Positions 1 to 11,400 of a stretch of 64,000 nucleotides of DNA are shown piece after piece. The DNA is from Ciona savignyi (taxonomy: Eukaryota > Chordata > Ascidiacea > Phlebobranchia > Cionidae). The notes under the pieces are model-generated. The model was not told where the DNA came from. It searched no databases and saw nothing but the letters and a program-made list of their open reading frames with translations. The position numbers and the translations under genes are program-made. The stretch is taken from contig CH003106.1 in NCBI GenBank assembly GCA_000149265.1, positions 648,988 to 712,987 on the forward strand, given 5' to 3'. How positions within the stretch are numbered: the stretch's first letter is position 1; the number at the start of each line of letters is the position of its first letter.

Positions 1-823
1 TTTTCTAAAGCGGTAGCTCGGAAATACAACTTGCATCAAAGCACAACAACATTATCTTATCAGTTGTCCCATACACGTGCATCGTGGACAGACGCGCTTA
101 AAACGAACGCACGCACAAAGAAAGTAGGTCACGTTCGCCAGGCTGTAATCACGTGGTTAATCGCACCTTTAAATATGACGCAATTATTCCAAAGGCAGAA
201 GAGTTATTTACAGACTAAACACGTTAGTATTTGCAATATATATTTCACTTAAACTACTATGTTTTCAATAAACACAGTGAATGATATCCTATGTATTCAA
301 TTTAATGATATCCTATGTGTTATTTAGTTAGGTGATTTTGCAGTGATTCATTTATTATACTTTTACCAATGTATAAATGTGTTAAATAGTAAATTAACGT
401 TTAATTGTGCAAGGGCATTAATAGCTAGTCTTGATACCAAACTGGTAAAATAAAAATTGTCTGGTGTTTGGGAGCATTTTTCTCAGCCATTCATTTCAAC
501 AACAACCTACTAGACTATTATCCTCTCTCATGGCAGATAGTGGTTATGGTAAAATATTGTTGGACTACGTAAATTGCTCTCATCACAGTTTAAAAGCATA
601 TGGCTAATTCACTATAAATGAGAAAATATATGCACAGCATAGCAAATTTAAATACATAATAAAACATTCTAGAATAGGATTCGAAATTCTAGATTCGAAA
701 TATATTATTCTAGAATATTCTAGAATACCTAACTATCCAATATTGTGCATCCCTAGGTAACTGTGTGATAATTCTCCTTTTCTACGGTTTTCTACCAGAC
801 AGATTAAACTCCTAAATTTTCAG
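1..823 (+). other. Intronic sequence upstream of the ENGASE exons
   Basis: This stretch lies directly upstream of a splice acceptor (cag at 821-823) and holds no exon that matches the ENGASE catalytic barrel expected before it. The N-terminal exons must therefore lie outside the window. The sequence is AT-rich, with a cluster of short inverted TTCTAGAA-type motifs around 665-730. The small open frame at 31-252 has no protein-like features that I recognise. Confidence 0.6.
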
Positions 824-2185
824 ATTTGGTTTCTCGGTTGCCCTGTTTGCTCCAGGTTGGGTGTTGGAAGTTCTTGGCAAATCGGGATTTCAGGCGAACA
901 ACAAGAGTTTCTGGAAGCTCCTGTCGCCATACATTCATCCTCGTTCAATCAAATGTCCAAATGGATTCTCAACTTCTTTCCATCCAGGAATACCCGATAA
1001 TGAGAATAAAGGTTTTTGTTATGTAGATTTTGGGTTCAAAATCTCTCTCAAAAATTACTTAAGAAATTTTAAATAGCATTCTTATGCCGTTTTTCAAAAT
1101 GGTCATTACCTTGTACCCAAAGTGGCCCAAACAGAGGGAATTCGGCAGTAAAACTCGTCTGTGTTGGACTTCAAACAGTTCAACTTTATTATCTGGCAAC
1201 CGTTTTGGTAGGGTAGCAGTAATAATAACACAAAGAAAAGGGCATGTTATTGACGACTCTGGTGCTTCTCCTAAAACAACTTTCCAATAATATATATAGC
1301 AACGAAATAAGTAACAAGTGGGTGATTTCTATCTTACAACCTCGTTGGTTTCTGGCCGGCTACGAATGAGCTAACTAGCGTTGTCCTGTCCTAGGTCCAC
1401 TTCAGTGCGAGTTAAGCTTGCAGAGTTTGATGCCTTGTCTTCCTTCGGATGGCTTGTCGCTGTCAATCACTCCGGAAGGCCATTTTCTTCAACTCAAGTC
1501 TGGCTCCCACACATCGTTCCATGTATTCAAGTTTCATACTGATGTGGCAATAGGTGATTTGACGCTGGAAATTTTAAGCAAAAGCAAAATCGCCGTAGGT
1601 CTTTCGTTGATCACCGACAAAGGAAATGTTCCCCTTTCAACGTCTACTACCGGAATTTTTCATGTAAACAAGACTACAACTAAAAAAAACTCCTACCTTT
1701 GGCTTATAACCGTCAAAATCCATGCTGCTGAAGGGTTTGTTGTTCAAGGAATGAATTGGGAACCGCATCTGCCTTATTGTGACATAACAATATATTCTGT
1801 GTCGCTCTGCCCTGGACTTTCCGCTCATGCACACACCGTAGAAAAGATAGACATTTTGTGCGATGACATATCTTGGAAAAGGGACGAATCAGACCGCTTT
1901 TTCTTGCTTGATTGCACCCTCGTATTTACCAAATCCACCGTGTCGGGCATGTTCAAGAGCGAGATAGCGTGTACGCCCAATCTGGGTTTGTGCGGCGCCG
2001 TTCACCATCCGATGCGATCCCTACTGGGTTGGTCCCGATGCTCTAAGTTTCGGGTCCACGAGCTAAAAGTAGCCAACCCAAAATTCGGCGGACCGCTGTG
2101 CGACGCGCTTTTCGAAGTCTGCCATTTGGACGATGCGGGCAACAAGTTGGCTGAAGGAAAGCTGTTGATTACGTATTCCGAATGA
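824..2185 (+). CDS. ENGASE: Cytosolic endo-beta-N-acetylglucosaminidase, C-terminal two exons (partial)
   Basis: ENGASE cleaves the chitobiose core of free or protein-linked N-glycans in the cytosol (GH85 family). Two exons are visible: 824-1011 and 1395-2185, with a GT..AG intron at 1012-1394. The first opens with FGFSVALFAPGWVLEVLG, the diagnostic end of the GH85 barrel (vertebrate form HGFSVALFAPGWVYE). It is followed by NKSFWKLL and STSFHPG, which match the FW..L and TSFCLG stretch of the human protein. A phase-1 join gives NENK-GPLQCELSLQSLMP, equivalent to human GPWYHLSAQEIQP. The rest is the beta-sandwich C-terminal region, ending ...GKLLITYSE with a TGA stop at 2183-2185. The visible part is about 325 residues, so roughly the N-terminal half lies upstream. 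Family assignment is strong; the C-terminal region is divergent, as usual for this protein. Confidence 0.9.
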
Positions 2186-2262
2186 TCTCCTTTTACTCAA
2201 CTATAACTTCTCGCCCGAGCCGATTTATCCATATGTTCGTCATATAAGCGGATTTGGACATA

Positions 2263-2268
2263 AATAAA
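2263..2268 (+). terminator. Polyadenylation signal of ENGASE
   Basis: A canonical AATAAA lies 78 bases after the ENGASE stop codon and fits a short 3' UTR. Confidence 0.65.
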
Positions 2269-2920
2269 ACACGTTTGTTTAGTGCAGTAATATCTCTTTC
2301 GTCTGCTGAAATAGACGAGATATTAAGGCATTTAACAGAAGTTTGAATAACCCATTACTGAAGCAGTTTCTCCTATTTTATATTATCCAAACTTTGCCTT
2401 GGACATACGAGCAAAAAATTACTTCTAATCCTGTCGATTGTCTATTTAATCCTAAGAATACAAATTATGGTAATGATTCTTGTATAAACTAGTTTTAACA
2501 TGTTTGAACTTTATATTTATCGTGTTTTTAAAACTAATTCGTATTTCATGATGTGATATTTATTCAGAGCTTATACATTGATATTATGCAGTGTAAATAT
2601 ACTGTGTTTATACCAATACAAAATATCTACAAGATATTTGTCCGTATATTTTGTCCGAGATATAAAAGTTCCAATGCAGTTTAAAGCAGGTGTGGAATAT
2701 GTGGATAGACTGAAGTGAAATTTAGGGGACCGAGCAGGAAAATAATAATTGAAACAATTTAAAACTGACACACAGAATAAGATAAAAATTTACATAACGC
2801 AATGTGGTTACATTGTAAGTAAAGTTTCGAGCTGTTGTAGTGGGTCGTTTAAAAACGCCGATCGTTGAAACCACTTCCAATATAATAAAAATTTCAAACA
2901 CATCCAGAAGCGATCTACAA

Positions 2921-2989
2921 GCCTATTGATCGTGTCTTAATAAATGGGTATAAGTAATTTATTCGAAATTTAAGACACGATCAATAGGC
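2921..2989. repeat. Perfect 20-bp inverted repeat with 29-nt loop
   Basis: GCCTATTGATCGTGTCTTAA at 2921-2940 is repeated exactly as its reverse complement at 2970-2989. It sits between the convergent 3' ends of ENGASE and the lectin gene. It could be the end of a foldback element or a structured transcript. No open frame crosses it. Confidence 0.85.
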
Positions 2990-3177
2990 CTCAAAGAAAA
3001 TTGTTCAATTTATTAAAACCTCAAGAAAAATTGGGACTCGTATAATGATAGATCCAGCTTCAGGATAGGGATTGGCATGAAAAGCGTGGGCAAAATGGGA
3101 AATGAATAATAAACAAAAATTGCACTAATGGTATGTGCAAAATTGTGTAATAGGTTAGTTAAATGAGTTTAAATTTG

Positions 3178-3183
3178 TTTATT
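3178..3183 (-). terminator. Polyadenylation signal of the lectin-like gene
   Basis: TTTATT on the plus strand reads AATAAA on the minus strand, 47 bases past the lectin stop codon. Confidence 0.6.
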
Positions 3184-3229
3184 TTATAGTTTTCCATCCC
3201 TGCTTTACAAATGTCAATCAATTATTTAG

Positions 3230-5518
3230 TTAGCCAGTGCCGACTGCATCGACGGTCGTATCCAAACCGCCGGCTGCATCGACGGTAATCGTATCCAAAC
3301 CAACTGCACAGAGGTAATGTGAGGTATATTGCCACGTGGGGTTGACGTTAACCATGTTTTTATATGGACTGCTAACACCAGGTCCAAATATCATCAATAT
3401 GCCAGTTTTGCTTGGATTCGGGTTTCTTGTACCAGGAAACCACTCGGTATAGACAGCTCGGTTAGCACTTGTCATTATTCTAGACTGAGGTATGAAATAG
3501 ATACATGTTGGTGCATTATTGGCCTTTAACAAGACGTAAACCCTGACCAAAGGTTAAGTACTGGTTACTATATATTACAAAAGCCAGGATGTTAGGGTTG
3601 GGGTTGAGATTAGTGTTTGGAACAGGGTTAGAATTACTTTCCATAGCAATCCAAGCGGTCCTGTAGTATTTAGAGGCACTTTCGTCGGATCACCCTGCGC
3701 CCACCGTCGGGTTACCGGAGCTATTGCGGTGTTTTTTTATATATAATTCACACGTTCCGTCAATTTAATAGAACCGATTAAGGCGCTGGGTTCAGGCAAT
3801 AATGTGCCTTGCCCAATGAAACAACTGACTAGCTAGTGACCAGTTTCGAATCTGCAACCCATCGACTGATAAGCGACGCACTTAACTGCTAGACTAATCT
3901 GTAAGACATTGTAAAATCGTGAACCCGGTGGATTACTCCAATATATTTAATACAAATGGCTGGAGAATCAAAACGCTCGCTATTCGGTTGTGTTCTAGGG
4001 CAAGGCGCTTTGCTGACATAGCCTTAACCTAGAAGTTTGATTGGTTCTACTAATACTACTAAAACTAAAGGAACGTCTGACGATTGGCTGTATAATAACG
4101 CCTCTTGCGTTGTTCTATTCACTGTGATAACCGTGAATATCCGACAATTCTGTAAAGTAAAATATATATTCAGAATACAAACCTCTGGATTGTAATGCAT
4201 ACCGAGCCAGACACGACCGATATTACCACCCACAAAGGTAGCCATGACGTAATTATGGACTACGTCATACATTTTTTGATCCAATATATCGACAAGTTGT
4301 CCACTCTCTGCCATGCACAAAATCTCAGCCTGGGATTGACTTTGCAATATTTCCTTGCTCGGTTCAGGCATCCAAATACGTTCGTTCTGATAAACAATTC
4401 CTTTACCGTCTATCAAGCAAGAAATTAAATTATTAAAAAAGGAGTTCTATCAACCTTTTGATAAAAAGCAGAAATTGTTAGCCCCAATTAGATGTGGATA
4501 CTATACCCGATAGAATTCTCCGTTTTCAGCTAAATGTAAATTTTGGTTTCTGGTGCATAAATTATCATAAGTTATCGTTTTCAGCACATATAGAAGTTTT
4601 TAAAACAAGGGTTTGCTTTATGTTATACACGACGACGGTCAAACTCTTAAAAATATTTTACTATTTTACTGATATGAAAGAAAAAACACAAACAAATTAA
4701 AGCATCACTGCAAGAGTTCAGTTTAGTTTTTTTAAGGAATACAATGTTAAATCGATGAAAAAACGCCGACACCCGTTCTTACATCTCACTTAACACTTAT
4801 GTTAAAATAATTTAAGAAAATATAGGCTACGAATGCGGCAAAATGTAAATGTTTTTTATAAACATTTGTTTTTCCAAATTTTACCTTTCTTATTTTTTAT
4901 GTAGGTTTGGCGTCCACATCTAAATATACCGAAAGTAATTTATTTAATGGTTTTTAAACGTGTTTTAACGACTGTCGTTTTGCCGTTTTTCCGGTTTTCG
5001 AAATTACAATCAAAGATCCTGCTTCGTGTTTTCATCGTGGAAAAAAAACTAAATTAAATAAACCAAGTGTCGTATTATCATTGGTTCCATATACATTTAA
5101 ACAGTTTTCAATTGAGTGTCGTAAGGTAAATTTACTTACAGTCGAAGTACAGCTCCCAATCTATAAAGAGGTGAGCGTACCAGCCGTTAGATATGTCAGT
5201 TCGCTCCAGTTCAACCCAGAACCCAGATGAATTAATCTCACGTACGTCCACGCTGTATTGGCCCGGGTCCGACGAACGATAGGTTTTAACTGTTGCTATT
5301 ACAAAAATTGGTGCAAAATTTAAGCAAATTTGGTAACCGACAAAAGCACGTTTCTTTGGGGTATCCGAGCTAACGTGTAGTTCAGTTCTACCTTTCTGAG
5401 AACTCGGCTGTTCTGAAATGTTATATCTTTAATATTTTACAACAATGCTTTCAAAATCCTTACCTGGTGCAGCAATGTTCAATCCATAGAAAATGATTAA
5501 TAGGCCAAATAGTTTCAT
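3230..5518 (-). CDS. Secreted C-type-lectin-like protein, complete, 4 exons
   Basis: I infer four minus-strand exons: 5464-5518, 5140-5295, 4183-4409 and 3230-3484. All have GT/AG borders and matching phases (1, 1, 0), giving about 230 residues. The protein starts with a signal peptide (MKLFGLLIIFYGLNIAAP), then an N-terminal region with an NSS glycosylation sequon. A C-type lectin fold follows: AEILCMAESGQLVDILDQ (helix 1 and 2), then VWLGMHYNPE (the WIGL core), YTEWFPGT, and TWQYTSHYLC, the last being the closing strand with the final cysteine. Only the outer pair of fold cysteines (C1 and C4) is present; the inner pair is missing, and no EPN or QPD plus WND calcium-sugar motif is seen. Sugar binding is therefore doubtful. 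The C-terminal tail after the last cysteine is made by a short tandem duplication. Secretion and fold are well supported; ligand and function are unknown. Confidence 0.8.
3244..3300. repeat. Two-unit tandem repeat coding the lectin C-terminal tail
   Basis: CTGCATCGACGG followed by TCGTATCCAAAC occurs at 3244-3267 and, with a 3-base insertion, at 3274-3300. On the minus strand it encodes the related tails LDTITVDAAGG and LDTTVDAVG at the end of the lectin-like protein. Confidence 0.8.
3555..3672 (-). mobile_element. Partial copy of a TIR element with telomere-like core
   Basis: This stretch is the reverse complement of most of the element at 37935-38244. Shared parts include GGATGTTAGGGTTGGGGTTG, a TTAGTGTTTGGAACAGGGTT core, and the terminal block AAGCGGTCCTGTAGTATTTA ending in GAGGCAC. 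The second terminal repeat is absent, so this copy is truncated. The 9-bp expansion seen in the other copy is reduced to a single unit. Confidence 0.75.
3684..3905 (-). mobile_element. tRNA-derived SINE (family A), near full length
   Basis: Read on the minus strand, it begins with a tRNA-like head: TCTAGCAGTTAAGTGCGTCG gives box A, and GATTCGAAACTGG gives box B. The family body follows (GGGCAAGGCAC, TGCCTGAACCCAGCG, CGGTAACCCGACGGTGGGCGC). Many copies of this family occur in the window. Confidence 0.85.
4843..5056. repeat. Unclassified interspersed repeat, copy 1
   Basis: About 210 bp that match 21040-21255 in the same orientation. Shared blocks include AGGTTTGGCG, AAAGTAATTTATT, ACGTGTTTTAAC and TTCGTGTTTTCATCGTG. 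No coding potential or terminal repeats were seen. It lies inside intron 2 of the lectin-like gene. Confidence 0.7.
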
Positions 5519-6069
5519 AGTTAGGGAAATTATTTAAACACTAGACCTATACATAACAATCGTTAATGAATGTTTGTTTATCCTCTGAAACTTATAAAAC
5601 ATGAAGAAAATATTTAAATATTTAAATAAACTGTGACTGAGCCCGCCCAGAGTTTAAACAAAAATGATCAAAAATCGCCCGAGTCCGCCGCTATCTGTGT
5701 ATTGACCAAAGAACTAAAATAACTTAAAAACGAAAGTTATACGGGCTGATTAAACGTTGACAAAGTTTGTGTTAAATTAAACGTTGACAAAGTTTCAGGT
5801 AAAACTGAGGATACTGATGTTGTTTGTTTGAGTGTCGTGTCCACTTTCAGCTGAATTGATCGACAAAATCTGTGCTATGACGTTAGTTATAAAAGTTACC
5901 TCTCTTTAGGGTGCACCTTTTACTAGTAAGTTTTCGAATTAGATTTACTGTTTCTTTTTTGAGATCATGTTGCGCTCAATGAAATAATATTTTTCGCATG
6001 CGCCTTCTTTATTATTGCTATAATGCGGACAGTTTGAAAGAAAGGTAAAGAACGTAATTACTGCGTTTT

Positions 6070-6245
6070 AACCATATTGTACCTCAGGGTTTTGGAAACA
6101 TCCACTTATTTTTTTTACCGAGTCAAATTTCGAACGCATGATGGGCTTGCTCTTCACCAAAACTGTATATTTTTTATTGAAGTCGGTATATGTATCGGTC
6201 GCGTTACTCATTCGGCAAGTCAAAAGCTATGGTATTTAGATGGCA
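6070..6245 (+). mobile_element. SINE family B copy
   Basis: A second short repeat family, recognised by ACCGAGTCAAATTTCGAACG, CATGATGGGCTTG and GTCGGTATATGTATCGGTCG. Related copies are near 12840, 24575, 37770 (inverted), 40590, 48655 (inverted) and 55545. Confidence 0.65.
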
Positions 6246-6804
6246 TATACCCACTAAATAGACCTCCATAATCGGCCATCATCCGACTTAGTGCATTGAA
6301 TTTTGACGGGAGACCTGGATTTGGTTAGATAAGATAACTGTTTGCTCCCTCGTCAATAAGTCTGTGCCAGCGAGATATAGTGGGGCAGCACATTCTGGGG
6401 AAAACATTTTTTAATGAACATATCGATTTTGCATATACCAACCATTTTTTAATTTTATACTATTTCATATCAGTGTTGAATTTTAAACAAGACGATACTA
6501 TGTAAAATTAATATTTGGGCTAATTAGTGTAAGAAACATATTACTCAACATGTAACTCTTTTTTTCTAGACAATGGAAAACTATGTTTTAGGATATAACA
6601 ACAGTTACTCTTATGATAATCTGCATTCTTAATCCAGATGCCCAAGCTTTTGCAGTTTGTTGTATACATGATTGGGACGTTGCTGCTGTTTTCACGGAAA
6701 AAAATCAACTATAAATTAACGACAGGAAAGTTTAAGTGTTGAACTTCAATGAAGCAATCTTGGGATGCTATACAGTTTCGTTGTTTAGTCGATCGTGCTG
6801 CATT

Positions 6805-6872
6805 TGTAGTCTGATGGTATAGTGCGTCGCCTGTTAGCCGAACGCTTGCCGATTCGAAACTGGTCACTACTA
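6805..6872 (+). mobile_element. SINE family A head (tRNA-like fragment)
   Basis: Only the tRNA-like head remains: TGGTATAGTGCGTCGCCTGT gives a box A match, and CGATTCGAAACTGGTCACT gives box B. It is not a functional tRNA because the acceptor stem and a proper cloverleaf are not formed. Confidence 0.65.
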
Positions 6873-7019
6873 TTTCGGTTATCACTTCTTACGAAATTTA
6901 AGTCTCTTAATTTGGTTTTAACGCTTATAGGGAATTTCCCTTGTAATAAATGTAAATGTCATTCCATTACTTTTTTGTTTAATTTACAATTGTGTATATA
7001 TTTAACTTGTGTTAAATCA

Positions 7020-7056
7020 GAGATATATAAACAAGAGACTCTTGTTTATATATCTC
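7020..7056. repeat. Near-perfect palindrome, 18-bp arms around one base
   Basis: GAGATATATAAACAAGAG is followed by a single A and then its exact reverse complement. Flanks (GTTAAATCA before, CGGTTAAAT after) extend the symmetry imperfectly. It lies about 300 bp upstream of the SSR4 start codon. Confidence 0.9.
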
Positions 7057-7357
7057 CGGTTAAATAATATTAGTCGTAGTTTTTATCCGAAGTGGGTAAC
7101 AAAGAAAACCAATATATACGTGTAGGTTATCCCACTTTGAGGGCCTCCGTCACTAAAGTACTTATAATTATTATATTTCTATTATAGCGCCACGCATACA
7201 CAGTTCTGTATGACGTCACAAACGACGCTTATGCATGAGTACTGTAACGTTAATTTGTGTTTATATTTTAAAATCCTAAGTTTCTTTACTTTATATTTAC
7301 TATACAGAAGTAGTACAACAGTTTATCTTGATAAGACGTTAATATCCACGCCATAAT

Positions 7358-10300
7358 ATGCGTAACTTGTCAGTTCTCGTTTTGTTGGTTCTTGTTGGAA
7401 CAGGTACGGTACCGGTAGCAAATGTGCAATTAAAATCGAAAAGGAAGGAAGCAAATAACTGCACACTAAAATTAAAACTAGGGGTTTATGTGGGGCAACA
7501 GGATTATTTTTTGTTGAGATTAGTTTCCTTCTCTTTAGTGTTGTCCACTTATACACCTAGTAAAAGCTTTAGTACAACTTGTTCCAGTATCTCATTTTTT
7601 ACATTAATCAAGACTTTAAAGATAAATAAATCTCTTTTTCTGTCTAAGGAGTCACTGGCACGAAATGATCAGACGAATACCCATATTAGTATGCCCTTTC
7701 TGATTTTATCCCTGATAAACATAAAGTATGCTATTGTTGTATTCTTCGTAAAACATATTCCTAGTCAATTCTCATTCTTTTATTTATATCAAGGATTATG
7801 TTGCGAAAATCCATCTGTTCAATCATCCTACTACACCAGCACAAACCAGAAGCTTGGAAAGGACGCTGCTTTTATTGTTGAATTAACAGTCAACTGCAAA
7901 AACAATGTTCAGGTAAAAAACTGTTTCTTTATTTATTTTTCTTGAGTCATTAGTTTGTGTAGACCAAAAAACATGGTGATAAGTAGACATGTTCTTGGTG
8001 GATTTGTGCAAAAGCACCAGCAATCGGACTACCGGCAACAGATTAATTAAATTAAAATACATACGGCTAGGGACAGAACGCTACTCTGATTTTTCTCTGC
8101 TGGATGGCGCTATTTATCAGCTGTACTAAAACAATTTTTTGGAATTATCTGGGACAGATAAACAATTTTTTGGAATTATCTGGGTGACAGTGTCTTGGAG
8201 CATGAGGCAAACATTTCAAGGCAATACTAACAAAATAAAATATCGTACAATGAATGTGTTTCCCCTGCCATCTTCAATCGACGTGTTTACACCATTTACG
8301 CATTTTAAGTACCGGTAAATAGTGTTTAACAATTGGTTTATTGGTGATTACCGATGTTATGTAACAATCAATTCAAAGTATGAAGTGATAAAACTACAAT
8401 AAGCTTTAATGTTATAAGATCGATTACTTTAGCTAAGAAATGGAATTACTTTGTGACACCCTATGGAAAATTAAAACGATGCAACAGGACACCATGACAC
8501 ACAGTTTGATACCACTGTCTAATAATACTGCAGTTAATACAGTAAGCTGAACATTTTTAAACCTGGACTGTAATTGTTATGCTACAATGTGGCTTTGTTT
8601 TGCTTAAACTGATCCTATTTACAACCATGTCAGTTTCGTTTCGAAAGCAGTCTACATAAAAACATTTTGGATGAGGACTTCACTTTACTATAAGAAAAAT
8701 AATTAACGCGTTATATTCGCTTCATAATTGCTGTCCCTTTTATCATTATAAATCCAATTAAGGCAAGCCAGGGAAGTGTGAAGTAATTTAAATGGAACCT
8801 GCCCGTTATTATATAAGGTGATGGACGGCCGTGACCACTCAGTCGCTTAACACTTGAAAATCGTCACTCACCAGATAATTTCAAAAAAAATAAATAGCGC
8901 CACCCAGCAGAGAAAAATCAAACTACCGTTCTGTCCCTAGATAGGGTATCTTGTACCCTGTTAACCCTGGAAATTCACATTGAATGTGTCTTTCTTATTG
9001 CTGAACAGTTCCAATCCAGTCTTTTGTTGCTGTCAAGGATCATGAATACAAAAGGAACAGTGCATTACTATAAGGTTACATGTCATATTCCATCCCTTCT
9101 ATTTCCGGCAGGATTTAATGTTGTATGCTGATGTTGATGGAGTGCAGTATCCTGTCACCAAATCCCCTGAAGGGAACAATTATCAAGTCAGCTGGACAGC
9201 TAAAAATAAGAAATCTCCAGCTAAACTCTACAAAGTCAAGTAAGTACTCTTTGTGGGTTGTCGATTTTCGTATTTTTAATGACAGTTTTTTGGAATTGTA
9301 TTTTCCAACAATTATGATGCTGTAAAGCAATTTAGTGGATAGTAATACAAGATCTGGTGATTTAGAAATTTAATGCTAAAATCTTGGCTAATCAAAAAAT
9401 GATTTTAGCATAAACCTTATCAACAGCAAATAGCTATGTGTTCAATTAGTATCTTATTTAATCAGACACTTACAATAAAAGGTCTACAATTTATACGCTT
9501 CTCTGTATATGCAAAATGCATCAATCGAATGATTAGGAACTAAAGATATAGTTGCTGCAAATTGATTTTCTAAATCAATTCTACTGTTGAGTTAAAATTT
9601 TATTTTGAGAACAAGCAAAAATAACTAAACTTTCCATCAAATTCCATAGGTTCTTTGATGAGGCTGGATACAACGCTTTGAAAAAGGCAGCTCGAAACAG
9701 TCAAGATGCTGAGTCAGTCTTTCCAATTTTCTCAGTTGATGTCAAACACACTGTAAGTCATAATACCCGTGCTTGGCACGTACCAGTCTCTGTTTTACAC
9801 CCAAGCCTCATAAGTGATGTGTCAATGATCAAAAAAGTTAATCACATTATTTCATCTTACTCTTTAAATGTTACATCAGCTTGATTTTCTTCTGCTTACC
9901 ACAGACACAATGTGTCAATGAGAAAAATATGCCCAAAACTTTTCTTCCAACTAAATTTTATAGCAGAAATCTCTATTTAGCTGTAGGGGAGATTACTGTA
10001 TCTTCCGGTATTACACAACTGTATATTATGGGAAAAACTTATACGGAAGCGTTACCTCAAATAGCTTTGTAGTTTCGATATTCGGTTTACCAAAAGTTTT
10101 TTTGTCTTTCCTTTCTCAATTGTTCTTGTGCCCCAGGATATTTATATTTATAGGCTGTTCTTCCTGGATGGATCATCCTTTTTAAATTCAATTTTAAAAT
10201 CTCCATATTTGGTTTGACCAATAATTTACCCGCTTAAAGTGTATTCACTGCTTTTACGGTTTACTAGAATTAATTCGTTGTCTAGTTTTAAAAACAGCTA

Positions 10301-10861
10301 AAACAACCCTTTATTTTTTCATTGTTCAACCAAAATTTGTTTGTTTAATTTGCCATAAAGGGGTTTGCTTAATGTAGATTTAAATCATTTTTAAGTAGCT
10401 AAATAGCAAAAAAAATTAAAGATCAATTAATCAATGTGTGTGGCAATTGATTATGCCCACAGGCCAGTTGTCAGATCTATATAGCAATTGCAGTGTGTTG
10501 TGTATGATCGGGTTGCTTTCTTAATTTTGGTAGAAGCCACCAATCAGTAGGTTTAGGCAATAGACACAACCCACTCGCTGGTGACCAGTTTCGAACCTAT
10601 ACCCGCTCGACTAAAAGGCGACATTCAAACGACTAACCCATCAATCTTTTCGATTGGGATTGGTCAATCACTCTGAGAGGCCATGTTTGGTATTTTGTTG
10701 AATTTATTACCTACTCTCAGAGGCCATGTTTCATAACGTCCTCTTTCATTTTTCAGGGCATGACCTCAGGGTTCTGGATAAGCTCGGAGTTGATGGCGTT
10801 TACAGTGGCTGGTTTAATTTTTTACTTCGTATGCGATGAGAGAAGTGCAGTCCTCTCGTGA
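7358..10861 (+). CDS. SSR4: Translocon-associated protein subunit delta (TRAP-delta), complete, 5 exons
   Basis: TRAP-delta is part of the TRAP complex beside the Sec61 channel in the ER membrane, where it helps insertion and folding of secretory proteins. Exons are 7358-7403, 7794-7912, 9112-9239, 9650-9752 and 10757-10861. All introns are GT..AG and phases agree (1, 0, 2, 0), giving 166 residues (human 173). Exon 1 is a signal peptide (MRNLSVLVLLVLVGT). Exon 2 has SYYTSTNQ and FIVELTVNCKNNVQ with the conserved cysteine pair. Exon 3 has LMLYADVDGVQYPV and YQVSW. Exon 4 has FFDEAGYNALKKAARN. Exon 5 has GFWISSELMAFTVAGLIFYF, the single C-terminal TM helix, followed by a short cytosolic tail. 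Each block lines up with vertebrate SSR4. The identification is firm. Confidence 0.95.
8070..8937. mobile_element. TA-flanked MITE (mariner-like) in SSR4 intron 2
   Basis: Inverted termini of about 50 bp start GGGACAGAACG and share GATTTTTCTCTGCTG and TGGCGCTATTTA. Each end is bordered by TA (8068-8069 and 8938-8939), which fits a Tc1/mariner-type target duplication. The 868-bp interior has no transposase frame, so the element is non-autonomous. Inside the left part a 23-bp segment (ACAATTTTTTGGAATTATCT plus GGG) is repeated in tandem at 8131 and 8162. Confidence 0.75.
10485..10648 (-). mobile_element. SINE family A fragment
   Basis: Minus-strand SINE body and tRNA-like head (GTTTCGAACC box B complement, GCAGTGTGTTGTGTATGAT). 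It lies inside the last SSR4 intron. Confidence 0.7.
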
Positions 10862-11193
10862 AGCCCATATCGTTGATAGTTGCAGTGAAGCAGTTCGAAT
10901 TTAATTTAGGATTTTCTACCGAGATTTCTGCCACATTGCACTGTAGATCAGGAAATTACACTTGTTGAAACAATTTACTTAATATTTGACCAAAAATACA
11001 AGAGATTTCACAGTAACTTGCGTAATCTCTTTGTTTCGATAAAGAGGGACTTTGCGTATCTGCATATGTAAGTGTGTTTTTAGTATCTGATGTTTGTTTC
11101 ATCCCTGGGAATGGGGAAAATGCAGAAGAGTTCTCTCAGATGGTTGTGAAAGTGTTCCAACACGAGCAGTAGCCAGATTATCTCGCTTCCACC

Positions 11194-11400
11194 GTCGGGT
11201 CATTGGAGCTTAAAATTTTGTTGTATACGAAGACTTTTTTTTGGAAAACCAGTATAGTATTATATTTCTTTAAAAGAGCTTCCAATAAATATCGTCAGAT
11301 CACCTAGCGCCCACCGTCGGGTTACCGGAGATATTGTGTATGATTCACATGTTTCTTTAATTTATTTAAACCCATAAATCCGCTGGATTTAAATACCCAT
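11194..11400 (-). mobile_element. SINE family A 3' fragments
   Basis: Two partial tails are seen: CCACCGTCGGGTCATTGGAG near 11200, and GCGCCCACCGTCGGGTTACC from about 11309 with GTATGATTCACATGTTTC downstream. The tRNA head is missing. Confidence 0.65.

Noticed and set aside
6815..6870. Possible tRNA gene (box A and box B)
   Set aside because: The sequence is a SINE head; the same boxes recur with the SINE body in many copies and no acceptor stem forms.
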